DNA of 32,025 nt from an uncultured Bacteroidales bacterium (GCA_902774275.1 CACYHN010000035.1:1-32025); one strand, 5' to 3'; positions 8,804 through 18,287 are shown, numbered from the stretch's first letter. The notes: a model not told the origin generated them from the letters alone. Numbers and translations are program-made.

Positions 8804-10945
8804 TCATTTCTCTACAACAATTTTGATGCGGGCTTTTTCCTTGCCGGGGATAACCTGCATTTGGAGTGTGCCGGTAATGTTGGTTCCCTCACCCAGCAAT
8901 GTAAGCTTGGCAGTAACGGTTGGCTTGGGATTGGCCTGAGTTGAGATGACATCGGCATCAGTAAGCTGACCTGCCCACAGGACAGGTCCGTATGAGTGGC
9001 TCAGCGTCCAGTTGCCGGCATCTATATCTTCAAACCAGTACTCTTTTACATTCTCCTTGAGCATGATGTACTTGGTATCGGCAGTCTGGCGATAGCCGGC
9101 ATTTCCTCCGCCGCCCATACCGCCGCCACGCTTGGCAATCTGCAACTCTGCACCAAGTCCGATGGTCTCACGCGGGTTCTCATTATACTTAGGCAGTCCG
9201 CTTGTAAATGACTCAACCTCAAAGTAATAGTTTGGCGCAGTGTTCAGAGAATGCATGTAGAGTTCGTTCTTGCCATAGACTATGTAGCTGTTGTACAGTT
9301 TCTTCTTCTCAATACCGTAACGAACGATATAGCCGTCGGCACCTGCCACGGGCTCCCAGATCACATTGGCCTCACGACGGTCCTCAGGATTGCGTACGGC
9401 CATGAACTTCTTCACCTTCTGGGTCTTCATGTTAGGTGTGGTACCGAATACACGCAGATCCTTGATTGAGAACTTGGCACCATCATACGTAGCCACATTG
9501 ACAACCTTGACATAACGTGCACTTACAGGTTTTTCCAGTTCAATGTACTCATGCTTGAGTTCCATCTTGTTCTGGGGCTTGCTGATAATCTTTGTCCAGC
9601 TGGAGTTATTATCCGATACAAACACCTCATAGCACTGATAGAGCTGTTCGGCCTGAGCCTGCTGCGTTCTGCCGCCGCCCATACCGCCGAATCCACCCAT
9701 GCCACCACCGGCACGTGCCGCACCTATGTGATCCCAGTTGAGCTGTATGGCGTTGATGGTAGCCTTGTCACCCAGGTCAACGGTAAAGAACTCGCCTGCA
9801 TCACCGGTTGCAGCTACCCAGCAGGTCTTGAAATCCTCATCAAGAGCCTGCGAAGGTTTGTAGTTCTCAAATGTTGATGAAACAATGGCTTTCTTGTTTA
9901 CTGACAGCAGTTTCCAGTTCACGTAGTTATCTACTCCACCCACCTTGCGCTCATCAGGATAATACTGCGGATAGTCACCAAGAGCAGTGTTGGAATACAT
10001 CACGCCCTGCTTATCAACTGCTGTGGGATATATGGCCAGCTCTGAGCCGCGGCCACCCTCACCATACTGTGCGGGGATCATGCAGATGGTCCAAAGGTTA
10101 CCTTTCTTGTCATGGAAAGTGCTGCCGTGTCCGGCACCTACCTGGAATCCGCTGGTCTTGAAGGTAAGTGGGTTATGCTCACTATAAGTAAACGGGCCCA
10201 TCGGACTATCAGACACATATATACCGTGTGAATATGAGATAAACTCTAGACCGATGGCTGCGTACTGCAGATAGTACTTGCCGTTATGTTTGATCATGTA
10301 GGGACCCTCTATCCAAGGTAGCTCCTCGGGGCCGTAATCGCGGCGGCCGTTGAATATGGAGTAGATTACATCCTCAGGCTTGCGCACCTCAAATCCGTGG
10401 TTCTTGATGTCACTCCAGAACAGGGGTTTGGGCTCACCCTTCTCCTTGAAGGTCTCCTTATCCAGCTCTACTACCTGGAAAGGCATAATCTGTGACCAGC
10501 CAAAATACATATACAGGCGACCGTCATCATCCACAAACATATTGGCATCACCATAGCGGTCACTGCTGAGTTCACCTATCTTCTCCCACTCGCCCTTGCG
10601 CGGGTCTATGGCACGATAGACGTTACGGTTGTTCATGGAGCAGCCTATCAGCTTGCCGTCCATCTCCACCACTGATACCACACCGGCTGGATATCCGGGA
10701 GCATCCACGTATGTCCAGTTGCGGAAATCGGGAGAATACCAGTATCCGCGCCTGTGCGAAACGAACAGGAAATAATCATCCTCAAAGATGATGACCACGG
10801 GCTCACCGCCGCGCACGGCTCGTTCATTACCCACCACCACGTCTAGCGGATTGGCGAATGTGTGACGCGTCTGGGCACTCACAGCTACTGAAGCAGCGAA
10901 TATAGCCGCACACGCCAAGGTTTTCTTGACAAGGTTAGTTTTCAT
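8804..10945 (-). CDS. Secreted GH43-like glycosidase with discoidin and Fn3 domains
   Basis: A 713-aa exported protein: signal peptide (MKTNLVKKT, hydrophobic stretch, SAQ at about 25), then a five-bladed propeller of the GH43 type (about 30-340). Signature pieces are RGGEPVVIIFEDDYFLF, YGDANMFVDDDGRLYMYFG (central Asp) and WIEGPYMIKHNGKYYLQYA (probable acid Glu). GH43 enzymes remove arabinose or xylose from plant polysaccharides; the substrate is not readable here, and the usual N-terminal catalytic Asp is not obvious. An F5/8-type C (discoidin) domain (about 355-505) and an Fn3 domain (about 515-600) follow. Two Gly/Met-rich inserts interrupt the protein, one inside the discoidin domain (DNA about 9670-9715) and one after the Fn3 (about 9101-9130). 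The gap to the upstream BspA-like gene is 56 bp; a TATCTTGC at 10970-10977 could be a weak -7 box. The hairpin at 8729-8785 lies downstream. Confidence 0.8.
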   Translation of the reverse strand: MKTNLVKKTLACAAIFAASVAVSAQTRHTFANPLDVVVGNERAVRGGEPVVIIFEDDYFLFVSHRRGYWYSPDFRNWTYVDAPGYPAGVVSVVEMDGKLIGCSMNNRNVYRAIDPRKGEWEKIGELSSDRYGDANMFVDDDGRLYMYFGWSQIMPFQVVELDKETFKEKGEPKPLFWSDIKNHGFEVRKPEDVIYSIFNGRRDYGPEELPWIEGPYMIKHNGKYYLQYAAIGLEFISYSHGIYVSDSPMGPFTYSEHNPLTFKTSGFQVGAGHGSTFHDKKGNLWTICMIPAQYGEGGRGSELAIYPTAVDKQGVMYSNTALGDYPQYYPDERKVGGVDNYVNWKLLSVNKKAIVSSTFENYKPSQALDEDFKTCWVAATGDAGEFFTVDLGDKATINAIQLNWDHIGAARAGGGMGGFGGMGGGRTQQAQAEQLYQCYEVFVSDNNSSWTKIISKPQNKMELKHEYIELEKPVSARYVKVVNVATYDGAKFSIKDLRVFGTTPNMKTQKVKKFMAVRNPEDRREANVIWEPVAGADGYIVRYGIEKKKLYNSYIVYGKNELYMHSLNTAPNYYFEVESFTSGLPKYNENPRETIGLGAELQIAKRGGGMGGGGNAGYRQTADTKYIMLKENVKEYWFEDIDAGNWTLSHSYGPVLWAGQLTDADVISTQANPKPTVTAKLTLLGEGTNITGTLQMQVIPGKEKARIKIVVEK

Positions 10946-11001
10946 AAGGTTACAGTAATTAAGACCTTGGCAAGATAGGAATATTTATTTAGAATATCCC
11001 T

Positions 11002-14000
11002 TTATTCAAGATATATTTTTCTTGATGTACCGTCATTGAACAATATTATGTTCAATCCTGATTGAGGCTGTTCAAATCGGGAGCCTTTCATGTCATAGTA
11101 CCATATAGGCGCGGAATCATGAGACAGTTTCATATCGCCCGTTGACGTGGTATTTGTCTCAAGAATCATACTGAAATCCTTCCATCCTTCAGCTTCACTG
11201 TAAATACAGGAACATCCTAACGGTACATATAATATACTCTCTTCAGGTATCTCGCCTCCGTGGAAAACAGGAGGATTTGATGCAAGTACATAGACCTTCT
11301 CCAATGAGATGCAACCACTGAATACACAGTTTCCGATGCTGTCAGCTGTCTTAGGAATGGTTATTGTGGTTAAATCAGAACAACCGCTGAACGCATATTC
11401 CCCTATTACCTTAACTGATTTAAGGTTCTCTACAGAAAGCAGATAGGAACAACCAGTGAATGCATAACCTCCAATGTTACTCACGGATTCAGGTATGATT
11501 ATTGATTCCAGACCGGAACAGCCGTAGAAAGCACCGTCTTCAATACTGATCACCGTCTCCGGAATAACTGTGTTCATACAACCGTATAACAGAGTATCCG
11601 TAAGAGTTCCTATAACAGCGTTACATCCTTTCCTGCTGTCATATACAGGATTGTCTTTATCAACTTTAATTGAGGTCAGGCCGGAACACTTCCAGAAAGC
11701 CGAGACTCCTATGCTGATAACAGACTTTGGAATGAATAGAGAGTCCAGACCTGAACAGCCATAGAAACCATAATCCCCTATGCTCACCACTGATTCCGGA
11801 ATGATTATCATTGAATCCAAACCATAGCAACCGAAGAATGCGCCATCGCCGATACTGGTCACAGACTCCGGAATAAAGGTTTTCATACAACCGTACAGCA
11901 GTGTGTCACCCACAGTCTTTATTATCGCGTTACAATTATTCCTGCTGTCATATACGGGATTATCCTTATGTACTGATATAGAATCTACACTTGAACAGCC
12001 CCAGAAGGCACCCGGCCCAATGTTGGTCACGGATTTCGGGATGATTATTGACCTTATGTCTGCGCAGCCGTAAAAAGCAGAGTCGCCAATGCTCACCACT
12101 GATTCCGGGATGTTTATTGAGTCCAGACCTGAACAAGCATAAAATGCACAATCCGGAATGCTGTCCATTGTCTCCGGAATGATTATTGTCTTAAAGCCTG
12201 AGCAGCCATAGAATGCATAACGTCCTATGCTCTGCAAAGCCTTGGGAAGAACCATTGTATCCAGACCTGTACAGCCATAGAAAGCATAATCTCCAATACT
12301 AACCACAGTTTCCGGGATTTTTATTGTATCCAAGCCGTAACAACCATAGAAAGCATAACCTCCTATACTGTCCACTGACTCAGGAATGGTTATCGACTTC
12401 AAACCGGAGCAATGGGCAAAAGCATTGATTCCGATACCGGTGACAGTCTCGGGGATGGCCATCGTATCCAATCCGGAGCATCCATAAAAAGCGTAATCAC
12501 CTATGCTTGTCAATGATTCCGGGATGGTTATTGAGGTCAAACCGTGACAGTCATAAAACATATATCGCCCTATACTCTTCACAGACTCTGGGATGGTTAT
12601 CGAGACCAGACTGCTGTCACAGCAAAAAACATACTCTCCAATGCTATCCACTGACTGGGGTATGTTTATTGACTCCAGACTGATGCAACCATAAAAAGCA
12701 TAACTACCAATGCTCTTAACTGATTCCGGGATGATCACTGTAGTTAAACCGGAACAGTCATAAAAAGCATACCCTCTAATGCTGTCCACAGACGCGGGTA
12801 TGGTTATTGACTCCAAGCCGGTACAGCCGTAAAAGGCATAATAACCTATACTCTTAACTGACTCCGGGATTATTATTGAGGTCAATTCGTCGCATCCCCA
12901 GAAGGCACAATCTCCAATGGCGTCAACTGATGAAGGAATGGTTATAGAGTTCAAAGCAACACACTTATAGAAAGCGCCGTCTCCGATTCTTTTAACTGAG
13001 TTAGGTATGGTTATTGACTTCAAGCCAGAGCAATCATAAAATACATAATTCCCGAGGACGCGTACTGATCCCGGAATATTTATTGAAGTCAAACCCTGAC
13101 AACGGCCAAAAGCATAATCGCCGATGCTATCCACTGATGAGGGAATGGTTATGGACTTAAGACCGGAGCAATCATAAAATGCATACTCTCCAATGCTATC
13201 CACTGATGAGGGGATGGTTATTGACTTAAGACCGGTGCAACCGCAGAAAGCAAAACCTCCAATGCCTGTCACTGAAGTTGGGATATTTATCGAGCTCAAG
13301 CCGGAGCAATAGCTGAAAACACTGTTTCCGATATTCTTCACTGACTCGGGGATAGCTATGGTATCCAGACCGGTACAATAGCTGAACGCATAATCTCCGA
13401 TAACTTTCAATGAATTAGGTAATAATAACGTATCAAGACCAATACAATCACGGAAAGCATAATGTCCGATGCTTTCAACAGATCCAGGGATGGTTATTGA
13501 CTTCAAACCTATACAGCCACTGAAAGAGCCGTTGCCTATGCTCTTCACTGACTCTGGTATGGTTATTGACTTAAGACCTGTACAGCCGCTGAAAATATAA
13601 CCTCCAATGCTGGTTACTGACTGGGGAATGACTATCGTATCCAAACCGGTACAACCGGAAAAAGCAGACTCTCCTATTGCAGTCACTGATCCGGGTATAA
13701 TTATTGACTTCAAACCGGTACAATTGCTGAAAGCATTGCTTCCTATGTTGGTAACAGTATTGTGAATGGTTATTGACTCCAAACCGGTACAGCCAAATAA
13801 GAGACCGTTTCCAATGTTTTTCACTGAATTTGGTATGACTATTGATTTCAAATTGATACAATCGGAAAACGCGCCATCACCTATTTCTGTCACCGATGCA
13901 GGAATGGCTATTGACTTCAAACCGGTACTGCCATAGAAAGCATAATTCAGAATACCCGTAACATCATATTCAACACTTTCATACAAAACCTTGGAAGGTA

Positions 14001-14154
14001 TTGTCAACGTACTATCAGAAGGAATGCTTGCAGTTTTTACACTTACTTTAGTTCCGACTGTTTTAGTGTACTCTATTCCTTCAACTTCAAAAGCAAATGC
14101 TGACGATACAACAGTTGTCAGCAGGACAACACTTAGAATAAATTTTTTATTCAT
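11002..14154 (-). CDS. BspA-type leucine-rich repeat surface protein, 36 repeats
   Basis: Start ATG 14154 is preferred because it gives the signal peptide MNKKFILSVVLL...SSAFA; ATG 14163 adds three residues. The 1050-aa product is almost entirely TpLRR (LRR_5) repeats of 23 residues, consensus SIGxYAFYGCSGLxSIxIPESV. I count 36 units (AF-x2-C-x-GL). Two longer insertions carry DNPVYDSR and an LLYGCM segment, after units 29 and 32, and are near-duplicates of each other. The C-terminus (YYDMKGSRFEQPQSGLNII) resembles the sorting tails of Bacteroidetes secreted proteins. Family members bind fibronectin, fibrinogen or host cells, or other bacteria; the ligand here is unknown. At DNA level this is a 69-bp tandem repeat tract, prone to copy-number change. 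It is transcribed divergently from the GtrA gene. Confidence 0.93.
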   Translation of the reverse strand: MNKKFILSVVLLTTVVSSAFAFEVEGIEYTKTVGTKVSVKTASIPSDSTLTIPSKVLYESVEYDVTGILNYAFYGSTGLKSIAIPASVTEIGDGAFSDCINLKSIVIPNSVKNIGNGLLFGCTGLESITIHNTVTNIGSNAFSNCTGLKSIIIPGSVTAIGESAFSGCTGLDTIVIPQSVTSIGGYIFSGCTGLKSITIPESVKSIGNGSFSGCIGLKSITIPGSVESIGHYAFRDCIGLDTLLLPNSLKVIGDYAFSYCTGLDTIAIPESVKNIGNSVFSYCSGLSSINIPTSVTGIGGFAFCGCTGLKSITIPSSVDSIGEYAFYDCSGLKSITIPSSVDSIGDYAFGRCQGLTSINIPGSVRVLGNYVFYDCSGLKSITIPNSVKRIGDGAFYKCVALNSITIPSSVDAIGDCAFWGCDELTSIIIPESVKSIGYYAFYGCTGLESITIPASVDSIRGYAFYDCSGLTTVIIPESVKSIGSYAFYGCISLESINIPQSVDSIGEYVFCCDSSLVSITIPESVKSIGRYMFYDCHGLTSITIPESLTSIGDYAFYGCSGLDTMAIPETVTGIGINAFAHCSGLKSITIPESVDSIGGYAFYGCYGLDTIKIPETVVSIGDYAFYGCTGLDTMVLPKALQSIGRYAFYGCSGFKTIIIPETMDSIPDCAFYACSGLDSINIPESVVSIGDSAFYGCADIRSIIIPKSVTNIGPGAFWGCSSVDSISVHKDNPVYDSRNNCNAIIKTVGDTLLYGCMKTFIPESVTSIGDGAFFGCYGLDSMIIIPESVVSIGDYGFYGCSGLDSLFIPKSVISIGVSAFWKCSGLTSIKVDKDNPVYDSRKGCNAVIGTLTDTLLYGCMNTVIPETVISIEDGAFYGCSGLESIIIPESVSNIGGYAFTGCSYLLSVENLKSVKVIGEYAFSGCSDLTTITIPKTADSIGNCVFSGCISLEKVYVLASNPPVFHGGEIPEESILYVPLGCSCIYSEAEGWKDFSMILETNTTSTGDMKLSHDSAPIWYYDMKGSRFEQPQSGLNIILFNDGTSRKIYLE

Positions 14155-14211
14155 AGGCAACATTTCAAGAACGAATCTGATGTTTAAAATTATTAGTTAA
14201 AAATAAATGTG

Positions 14212-14219
14212 CAAAGGTA
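14212..14219 (-). promoter_or_regulatory. -7 box (TACCTTTG) for the BspA-like gene
   Basis: The minus strand reads TACCTTTG, matching TAnnTTTG, 57 nt upstream of ATG 14154. A TTG lies 21 nt further upstream, slightly longer than the usual 19-nt spacing. It overlaps the divergent promoter region of the GtrA gene. Confidence 0.6.
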
Positions 14220-14232
14220 CATTAAATCTGTT

Positions 14233-14240
14233 TATTTTTG
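14233..14240 (+). promoter_or_regulatory. -7 box (TATTTTTG) for the GtrA gene
   Basis: The plus strand reads TATTTTTG nine nt before ATG 14249. If it is used, the transcript from 14249 would be nearly leaderless, or translation begins at ATG 14294. No good -33 box is visible. It lies back to back with the BspA promoter. Confidence 0.45.
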
Positions 14241-14248
14241 CAAGCGGA

Positions 14249-14650
14249 ATGAAAAGAAAAAGACAACTTATCAAAAAGAATAGCAAGCAGATAATGCAGT
14301 TCGTGAGGTTCTGCATAGTAGGAACCTTGGCTGCAGGTATCCACTACGGCATATATTACGTACTGCTGAGGCTTGGAGCAGGGCACAACCTGGCATACGC
14401 CACCGGATACATAATCTCATTCATCTGCAATTTTATAGCCACCAGCTACTTTACATTCCGCTCATCACCCTCCTGGGGCCGTTTTGTGGGATTTGCCGGC
14501 AGTCACGCCGTCAATTTCCTGCTGCACATGGTACTGCTCAATGTATTCCTGTGGATGGGTATGCATGAACTCATTGCGCCAATAGCAGTGATGCTGGTAG
14601 CCATGCTGGTTCAATACACCATTCTGAACTTTGTGTTCAAAAAGAGATAA
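14249..14650 (+). CDS. GtrA-like small membrane protein
   Basis: A GtrA/DPMS-like integral membrane protein of 133 aa with four predicted transmembrane segments: around FCIVGTLAAGIHYGIYY, then AYATGYIISFICNF, FAGSHAVNFLLHMVLL and LIAPIAVMLVAMLVQYTI. The motif QFVRFCIVG opens the domain as usual. GtrA proteins are thought to help move polyprenyl-phosphate sugars across the inner membrane, partnering GtrB-type glycosyltransferases; such a GT2 is encoded at 15516. The start could be ATG 14249 (basic N-terminus MKRKRQL) or ATG 14294. An upstream ATG at 14207 would precede the likely promoter. It heads a gene run towards 20628, with a 53-bp gap before the deacetylase. Confidence 0.85.
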   Translation: MKRKRQLIKKNSKQIMQFVRFCIVGTLAAGIHYGIYYVLLRLGAGHNLAYATGYIISFICNFIATSYFTFRSSPSWGRFVGFAGSHAVNFLLHMVLLNVFLWMGMHELIAPIAVMLVAMLVQYTILNFVFKKR

Positions 14651-14685
14651 GCCAACTAAAAGCATTATCCTCTCTTGTTTTTTTA

Positions 14686-14693
14686 TATCTTTG
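14686..14693 (+). promoter_or_regulatory. -7 box (TATCTTTG) before the deacetylase gene
   Basis: TATCTTTG matches the Bacteroidetes -7 consensus and lies 10 nt before ATG 14704, implying a leaderless or nearly leaderless transcript. No -33 element is seen at 19 nt. It would give the run from 14704 to 20628 its own promoter within the GtrA-deacetylase gap. Confidence 0.55.
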
Positions 14694-14703
14694 CTTTCCG
14701 ATT

Positions 14704-15519
14704 ATGGTGGCACTGAGTTTTGATACAGAGGAATTCGATGTACCCCGTGAGCATGGCGTGGAATGGGATACGCTGAAAGGGGGCATGGAGGTTTCAGTAT
14801 ATGGAACGAACCGCATACTGGACTGCCTTAAGGAGTGCGGTGTCAAAGCAACATTTTTCTGCACATCAAATTTTGCACAGAATGCCCCTGAGACCATCCG
14901 GCGCATTATGGATGAAGGGCATGAGATTGCCGCCCACGGATGTGACCACTGGGAACCCAAGCCTACGGATCTGGCAGACAGCAAGCGAATACTTGAACAG
15001 CAGACAGGGCTGGTTGTCAAAGGATACCGTCAACCCAGAATGTTCCCGCTTGATCTTGCAGAACTGAAAAGGAACGGCTACGTATATAACGCCTCGCTCA
15101 ACCCCTGTTTCATTCCGGGCCGGTATATGCATCTGTCAACTCCAAGAACCTGTTTTATAGAAGATGGCATTGTGCAGATTCCTGCATCAGTTTCACCACT
15201 ACTCAGGCTCCCCATGTTCTGGCTGGCGCTTCATAATTTTCCACTCTGGTACTACAAGCGTCTGGCCAGACGTATAATCCACCATGACGGCTATTTCAAC
15301 ACCTATTTCCATCCGTGGGAATTCTACCAATTATGTGATCACCCGGAATTCAGGTTGCCGTACATCATACGTCATAACTCCGGAGATAAAATGTATGACA
15401 GGTTACGTCAAGTCATAACCTGTCTTAAGGACAACGGTGCCGTTTTCTGCACTTACAGCCAGCTGGCCCATACATATGAGAACGGAACCCTTAAAACCAA
15501 ACCTATCGTCAAGTCATGA
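14704..15519 (+). CDS. Polysaccharide deacetylase family protein
   Basis: A 271-aa NodB-homology protein. It begins directly with the first motif (MVALSFDTEEFDVP, the catalytic and metal Asp pair region). The second motif GHEIAAHGCDHWEP (about 78-91) supplies the metal-binding His residues, RQPRMFP (about 112-118) matches the third motif, and FHPWEF (about 202-207) the late His motif. Members remove N- or O-acetyl groups from cell-surface glycans, using a divalent metal. No signal peptide is present, so it may act in the cytosol on lipid-linked or nucleotide-linked sugars, in line with the neighbouring GtrA, GT2 and GT87-like genes. Its stop overlaps the GT2 start (ATGA), showing translational coupling. 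The substrate cannot be read from the sequence. Confidence 0.88.
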   Translation: MVALSFDTEEFDVPREHGVEWDTLKGGMEVSVYGTNRILDCLKECGVKATFFCTSNFAQNAPETIRRIMDEGHEIAAHGCDHWEPKPTDLADSKRILEQQTGLVVKGYRQPRMFPLDLAELKRNGYVYNASLNPCFIPGRYMHLSTPRTCFIEDGIVQIPASVSPLLRLPMFWLALHNFPLWYYKRLARRIIHHDGYFNTYFHPWEFYQLCDHPEFRLPYIIRHNSGDKMYDRLRQVITCLKDNGAVFCTYSQLAHTYENGTLKTKPIVKS

Positions 15520-16469
15520 AGAAAGTCACTATTCTGGTTCCGTGCCACAATGAGGAGGAGTCACTGCCGCTGCTCTACGAAACTGTCACCGGTCTGATGG
15601 ATAATGAACCCAAGTGGAAAGAATATAACTGGGAACTGCTTCTGGTTGATGACGGCAGTATAGACGGAACAGTTCAGATAATGAAGTCCCTGTATGAGAA
15701 AGACAAGAGAATCAGTTACATAGAACTCTCCCGTAACTTCGGCAAGGAGAATGCAATGTTTGCCGGTCTCAACTATGCCCAGGGTGATTGCGTAGTCATA
15801 ATGGATGCTGATCTGCAACATCCGCCTCATGTAATCACAGAGATGCTCGCCAAATGGGAAGAAGGATATGAGGATGTATATGGCAAGCGAATAACACGTG
15901 GCAAGGAGAGCTGGATGAGAAAGCATATGTCACTTCTCTATTACAAGTTACTTCAAAAGTTCGTCCGATACGAGATGCTTCCCAACGTGGGTGATTTCAG
16001 ATTGTTGGACAGGAAATGCGTTGATTCACTTAAAGAGATGAAAGAGACAGAACGCTACACCAAAGGTTTGTTCTGTTTTATGGGATTCAAGAAGATTGGC
16101 GTTGAATTTGAGACCCAAGACCGTGTGGCAGGGCACTCTTCATGGAGCACCCGGCAATTGTTCGGGCTGGCCATTGAAGGTCTGGTATCATTCACAACCA
16201 TTCCTCTTAAGATAGCCACCATGCTGGGAATACTTGTCTCACTAGGTTCATTCATATATATGATATGTGTGTTCATCAAGACGCTGGTATGGGGTGAAGT
16301 TGTTCGCGGCTATCCCACTCTACTCATTATCATCTTGTTCCTGAGTGGCATACAACTACTAACTGTAGGCATATTGGGTGAATACATAGGCAGAATATAT
16401 ACTGAGACAAAGAGAAGACCGGCATATATTGTCAGAGAGTACAGAAAATCAGAATCAGGAAATGACTAA
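15516..16469 (+). CDS. GtrB/DPM1-like glycosyltransferase family 2
   Basis: A 317-aa membrane-anchored GT2. The GT-A fold runs about 1-225: ILVPCHNEEESLPLLYETV at the N-terminus, VDDGSIDGT near residues 46-54, and the metal-binding DADLQHPP near 98-105. Two transmembrane segments follow (about 230-255 and 266-290), and the tail RRPAYIVREY is typical of GtrB/ArnC-like enzymes. These transfer a sugar from a nucleotide to polyprenyl phosphate at the inner face of the membrane; GtrA (14249) would flip the product. It overlaps the deacetylase by 4 nt and the next gene by 8 nt, consistent with one pathway modifying a surface glycan or lipid A. The sugar is not predictable from sequence alone. Confidence 0.92.
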   Translation: MKKVTILVPCHNEEESLPLLYETVTGLMDNEPKWKEYNWELLLVDDGSIDGTVQIMKSLYEKDKRISYIELSRNFGKENAMFAGLNYAQGDCVVIMDADLQHPPHVITEMLAKWEEGYEDVYGKRITRGKESWMRKHMSLLYYKLLQKFVRYEMLPNVGDFRLLDRKCVDSLKEMKETERYTKGLFCFMGFKKIGVEFETQDRVAGHSSWSTRQLFGLAIEGLVSFTTIPLKIATMLGILVSLGSFIYMICVFIKTLVWGEVVRGYPTLLIIILFLSGIQLLTVGILGEYIGRIYTETKRRPAYIVREYRKSESGND

Positions 16470-17607
16470 GAGTACCACCAACAGTTTCAGATCCTTCTTT
16501 ACCAATCCAAGAAACGTATATCTCATAGGATTGGTGTTAGGTATGGCCGCTACATGTATTGAGTTGGCCAGGGGGCGCGCCGAGAATCTGGTTGATTTCC
16601 GCGATGCCACCCAACTGTTCTGGCAGCATATATCGGCCTACACTCAGGAATTCACCAATCAGCACGGCCGATTCTTCATCTACTCACCGGTGTTCAATGT
16701 GCTGTTTACCCCATTTGCATTCCTGCCACGTTGGATGAGCGGTATCCTTTGGAACTTCATGAACTATACACTGCTCTTCCTGGCTATCAGAAACCTGCCA
16801 GGACGCCTTAAGGACAAATCCGCACAAATCGCTCTGTATCTTACACTTATCATCGTAGAGAGCCTATTCTGTTTCCAGTATAACGTGGTTGTGTGCTACA
16901 TTTTCCTTTGGGCATTCATACTGCTTGAAAAGGACAAGCCGTTCTGGGCTGTGCTGCTCATTATGATTTCAGCTACCACTAAGATTTACGGAATAGTTGA
17001 GTTGGGACTCCTGTTATGCTATCCTAAGTTCTGGCGCAATGTTGGTTATGCAGTGTTGTGCGGCCTGGGACTGCTCCTGCTGCCGGTATTGCAAACCGGT
17101 TTTGACGGACTGATTCCATGGTATATGGACTGGTTCAACGCATTGGGTAGTCATCACGACACAACAGGAACATATCCTTCAATAGTATTTGCAATACCAG
17201 GCGTGCTACCCTACATGCGCATCTTCCAGGCATCGGTCATGGTATTGCTAATTGCAATGTTCTTTGCGCTTAAGAACCGCTGGAATGAACTTGATTTCCG
17301 CGTGCAGGTATTGGGAGTACTCATGGGCTATATAATCCTGTTCAGTGAGGCATCTGAGCCGCATACATACGTTATAGCCCTATCTGGATACATGATGTGC
17401 TGGTACACCTGGAAGAGGCATACTCTGTTTGATACAATCATGTTCTGGATTGTATTCGTACTGTTCAGCATCATCCCTACCGATGTGCTTTGCCCTTCCA
17501 GCGTTCACAGACTGATAAACAACACACTGTTTTTCAATGTGTACAGTTATACAATAGTTTGGATTACAATGATTTGGAGAACAATTAAAAACAAACAGTC
17601 ATTATGA
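16462..17607 (+). CDS. GT87-like (DUF2029) integral membrane glycosyltransferase
   Basis: A 381-aa polytopic membrane protein with about nine or ten hydrophobic segments, of the GT-C fold GT87/DUF2029 type. Visible pieces are an N-terminal TM (VYLIGLVLGMAATCIEL), then VDFRDATQLFW and the loop HGRFFIYSPVFNVLFTPFAFLP, which matches the conserved F-x-Y-x-P-x(3)-L region of the family. Such enzymes use polyprenyl-phosphate sugars on the periplasmic side. It fits as the consumer of the lipid-linked sugar made by GT2 (15516) and flipped by GtrA. ATG 16462 is preferred because it overlaps the previous stop by 8 nt; ATG 16429 would overlap by 41 nt and add 11 polar residues. Its stop overlaps the next start (ATGA). 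Confidence 0.8.
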   Translation: MTKSTTNSFRSFFTNPRNVYLIGLVLGMAATCIELARGRAENLVDFRDATQLFWQHISAYTQEFTNQHGRFFIYSPVFNVLFTPFAFLPRWMSGILWNFMNYTLLFLAIRNLPGRLKDKSAQIALYLTLIIVESLFCFQYNVVVCYIFLWAFILLEKDKPFWAVLLIMISATTKIYGIVELGLLLCYPKFWRNVGYAVLCGLGLLLLPVLQTGFDGLIPWYMDWFNALGSHHDTTGTYPSIVFAIPGVLPYMRIFQASVMVLLIAMFFALKNRWNELDFRVQVLGVLMGYIILFSEASEPHTYVIALSGYMMCWYTWKRHTLFDTIMFWIVFVLFSIIPTDVLCPSSVHRLINNTLFFNVYSYTIVWITMIWRTIKNKQSL

Positions 17608-18287
17608 AAAGTTCAGGTAATTTTTTGGGATTGCTGGCACTTGGTGTCTGCATTATCCTGTCTGTGAACAAATTCACAGGAACCAAGCGCGTTGTAAACG
17701 TTAAAGGTCTTGCCACACAGGAGGTTATGGCCGACCATGTTATCTGGCCTCTGGTTATCCAGGACGTTGACAATGACCTGGTCAAGCTCTACTCTTCAAT
17801 GGACAACAAGTCAAAGGAGATAGTAAAGTTCCTCAAGGAAGGAGGAATCCAGGAGAGTGAGATCAGCATAGCCGCTCCCACCGTTTATGACCGTAACGCC
17901 AACCGTTACTCCAATGAGTACATTGCATACCGCTATCAGATGCAGCAGGTTGTAACCGTCAGTTCAAACAATGTCGAACTTGTGCGTCAGCTTATCCTCA
18001 AGCAGGGAGACCTGCTCAAGAAAGGCATCGCCATAAGCGGCAATGACTACGAGCACCAGACACAGTATGACTTCAACGGTCTGAATGAGCTCAAGCCGCA
18101 GATGGTTGAGGTAGCTACCCGTAATGCACGTGAGGTTGCCCAGAAGTTTGCCGATGATTCCGGCTCCAAATTGGGTAAGATCCAGACTGCATCACAGGGC
18201 CAGTTCTCTATCTATGACCGTGACTCTAATACTCCTTGGATAAAGAACGTAAGAGTGGTTACATCAGTTACTTACTATCTCAAGTAA
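17604..18287 (+). CDS. SIMPL (DUF541) domain protein
   Basis: A 227-aa protein with an N-terminal signal anchor (GNFLGLLALGVCIILSV) followed by a SIMPL/DUF541 domain (about 30-225). Characteristic features are RVVNVKGLATQEVMAD at the domain start, the segment around IAAPTVYDRNANRYS, and the repeated NAREVAQKFADDSG-KLGKI motif near the C-terminus, as in the E. coli YggE and BP26 families. Members are periplasmic and form ring-like assemblies, with a loosely defined role in envelope or oxidative stress. It overlaps the GT87-like gene by 4 nt and shares one base with the rsmG start (TAATG). Its biochemical role here is unknown. Confidence 0.88.
   Translation: MKSSGNFLGLLALGVCIILSVNKFTGTKRVVNVKGLATQEVMADHVIWPLVIQDVDNDLVKLYSSMDNKSKEIVKFLKEGGIQESEISIAAPTVYDRNANRYSNEYIAYRYQMQQVVTVSSNNVELVRQLILKQGDLLKKGIAISGNDYEHQTQYDFNGLNELKPQMVEVATRNAREVAQKFADDSGSKLGKIQTASQGQFSIYDRDSNTPWIKNVRVVTSVTYYLK

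Noticed and set aside
9551-9877. 108-codon plus-strand frame in the GH43-like gene
   Set aside because: Antisense shadow with no homology or signals; the minus-strand product has clear domains across the same bases.
11002-14154. CRISPR-like array from the regularly spaced repeats
   Set aside because: The repeats are 69 bp, in frame, variable and code for 23-residue leucine-rich repeats with a signal peptide in front; there are no unique spacers.
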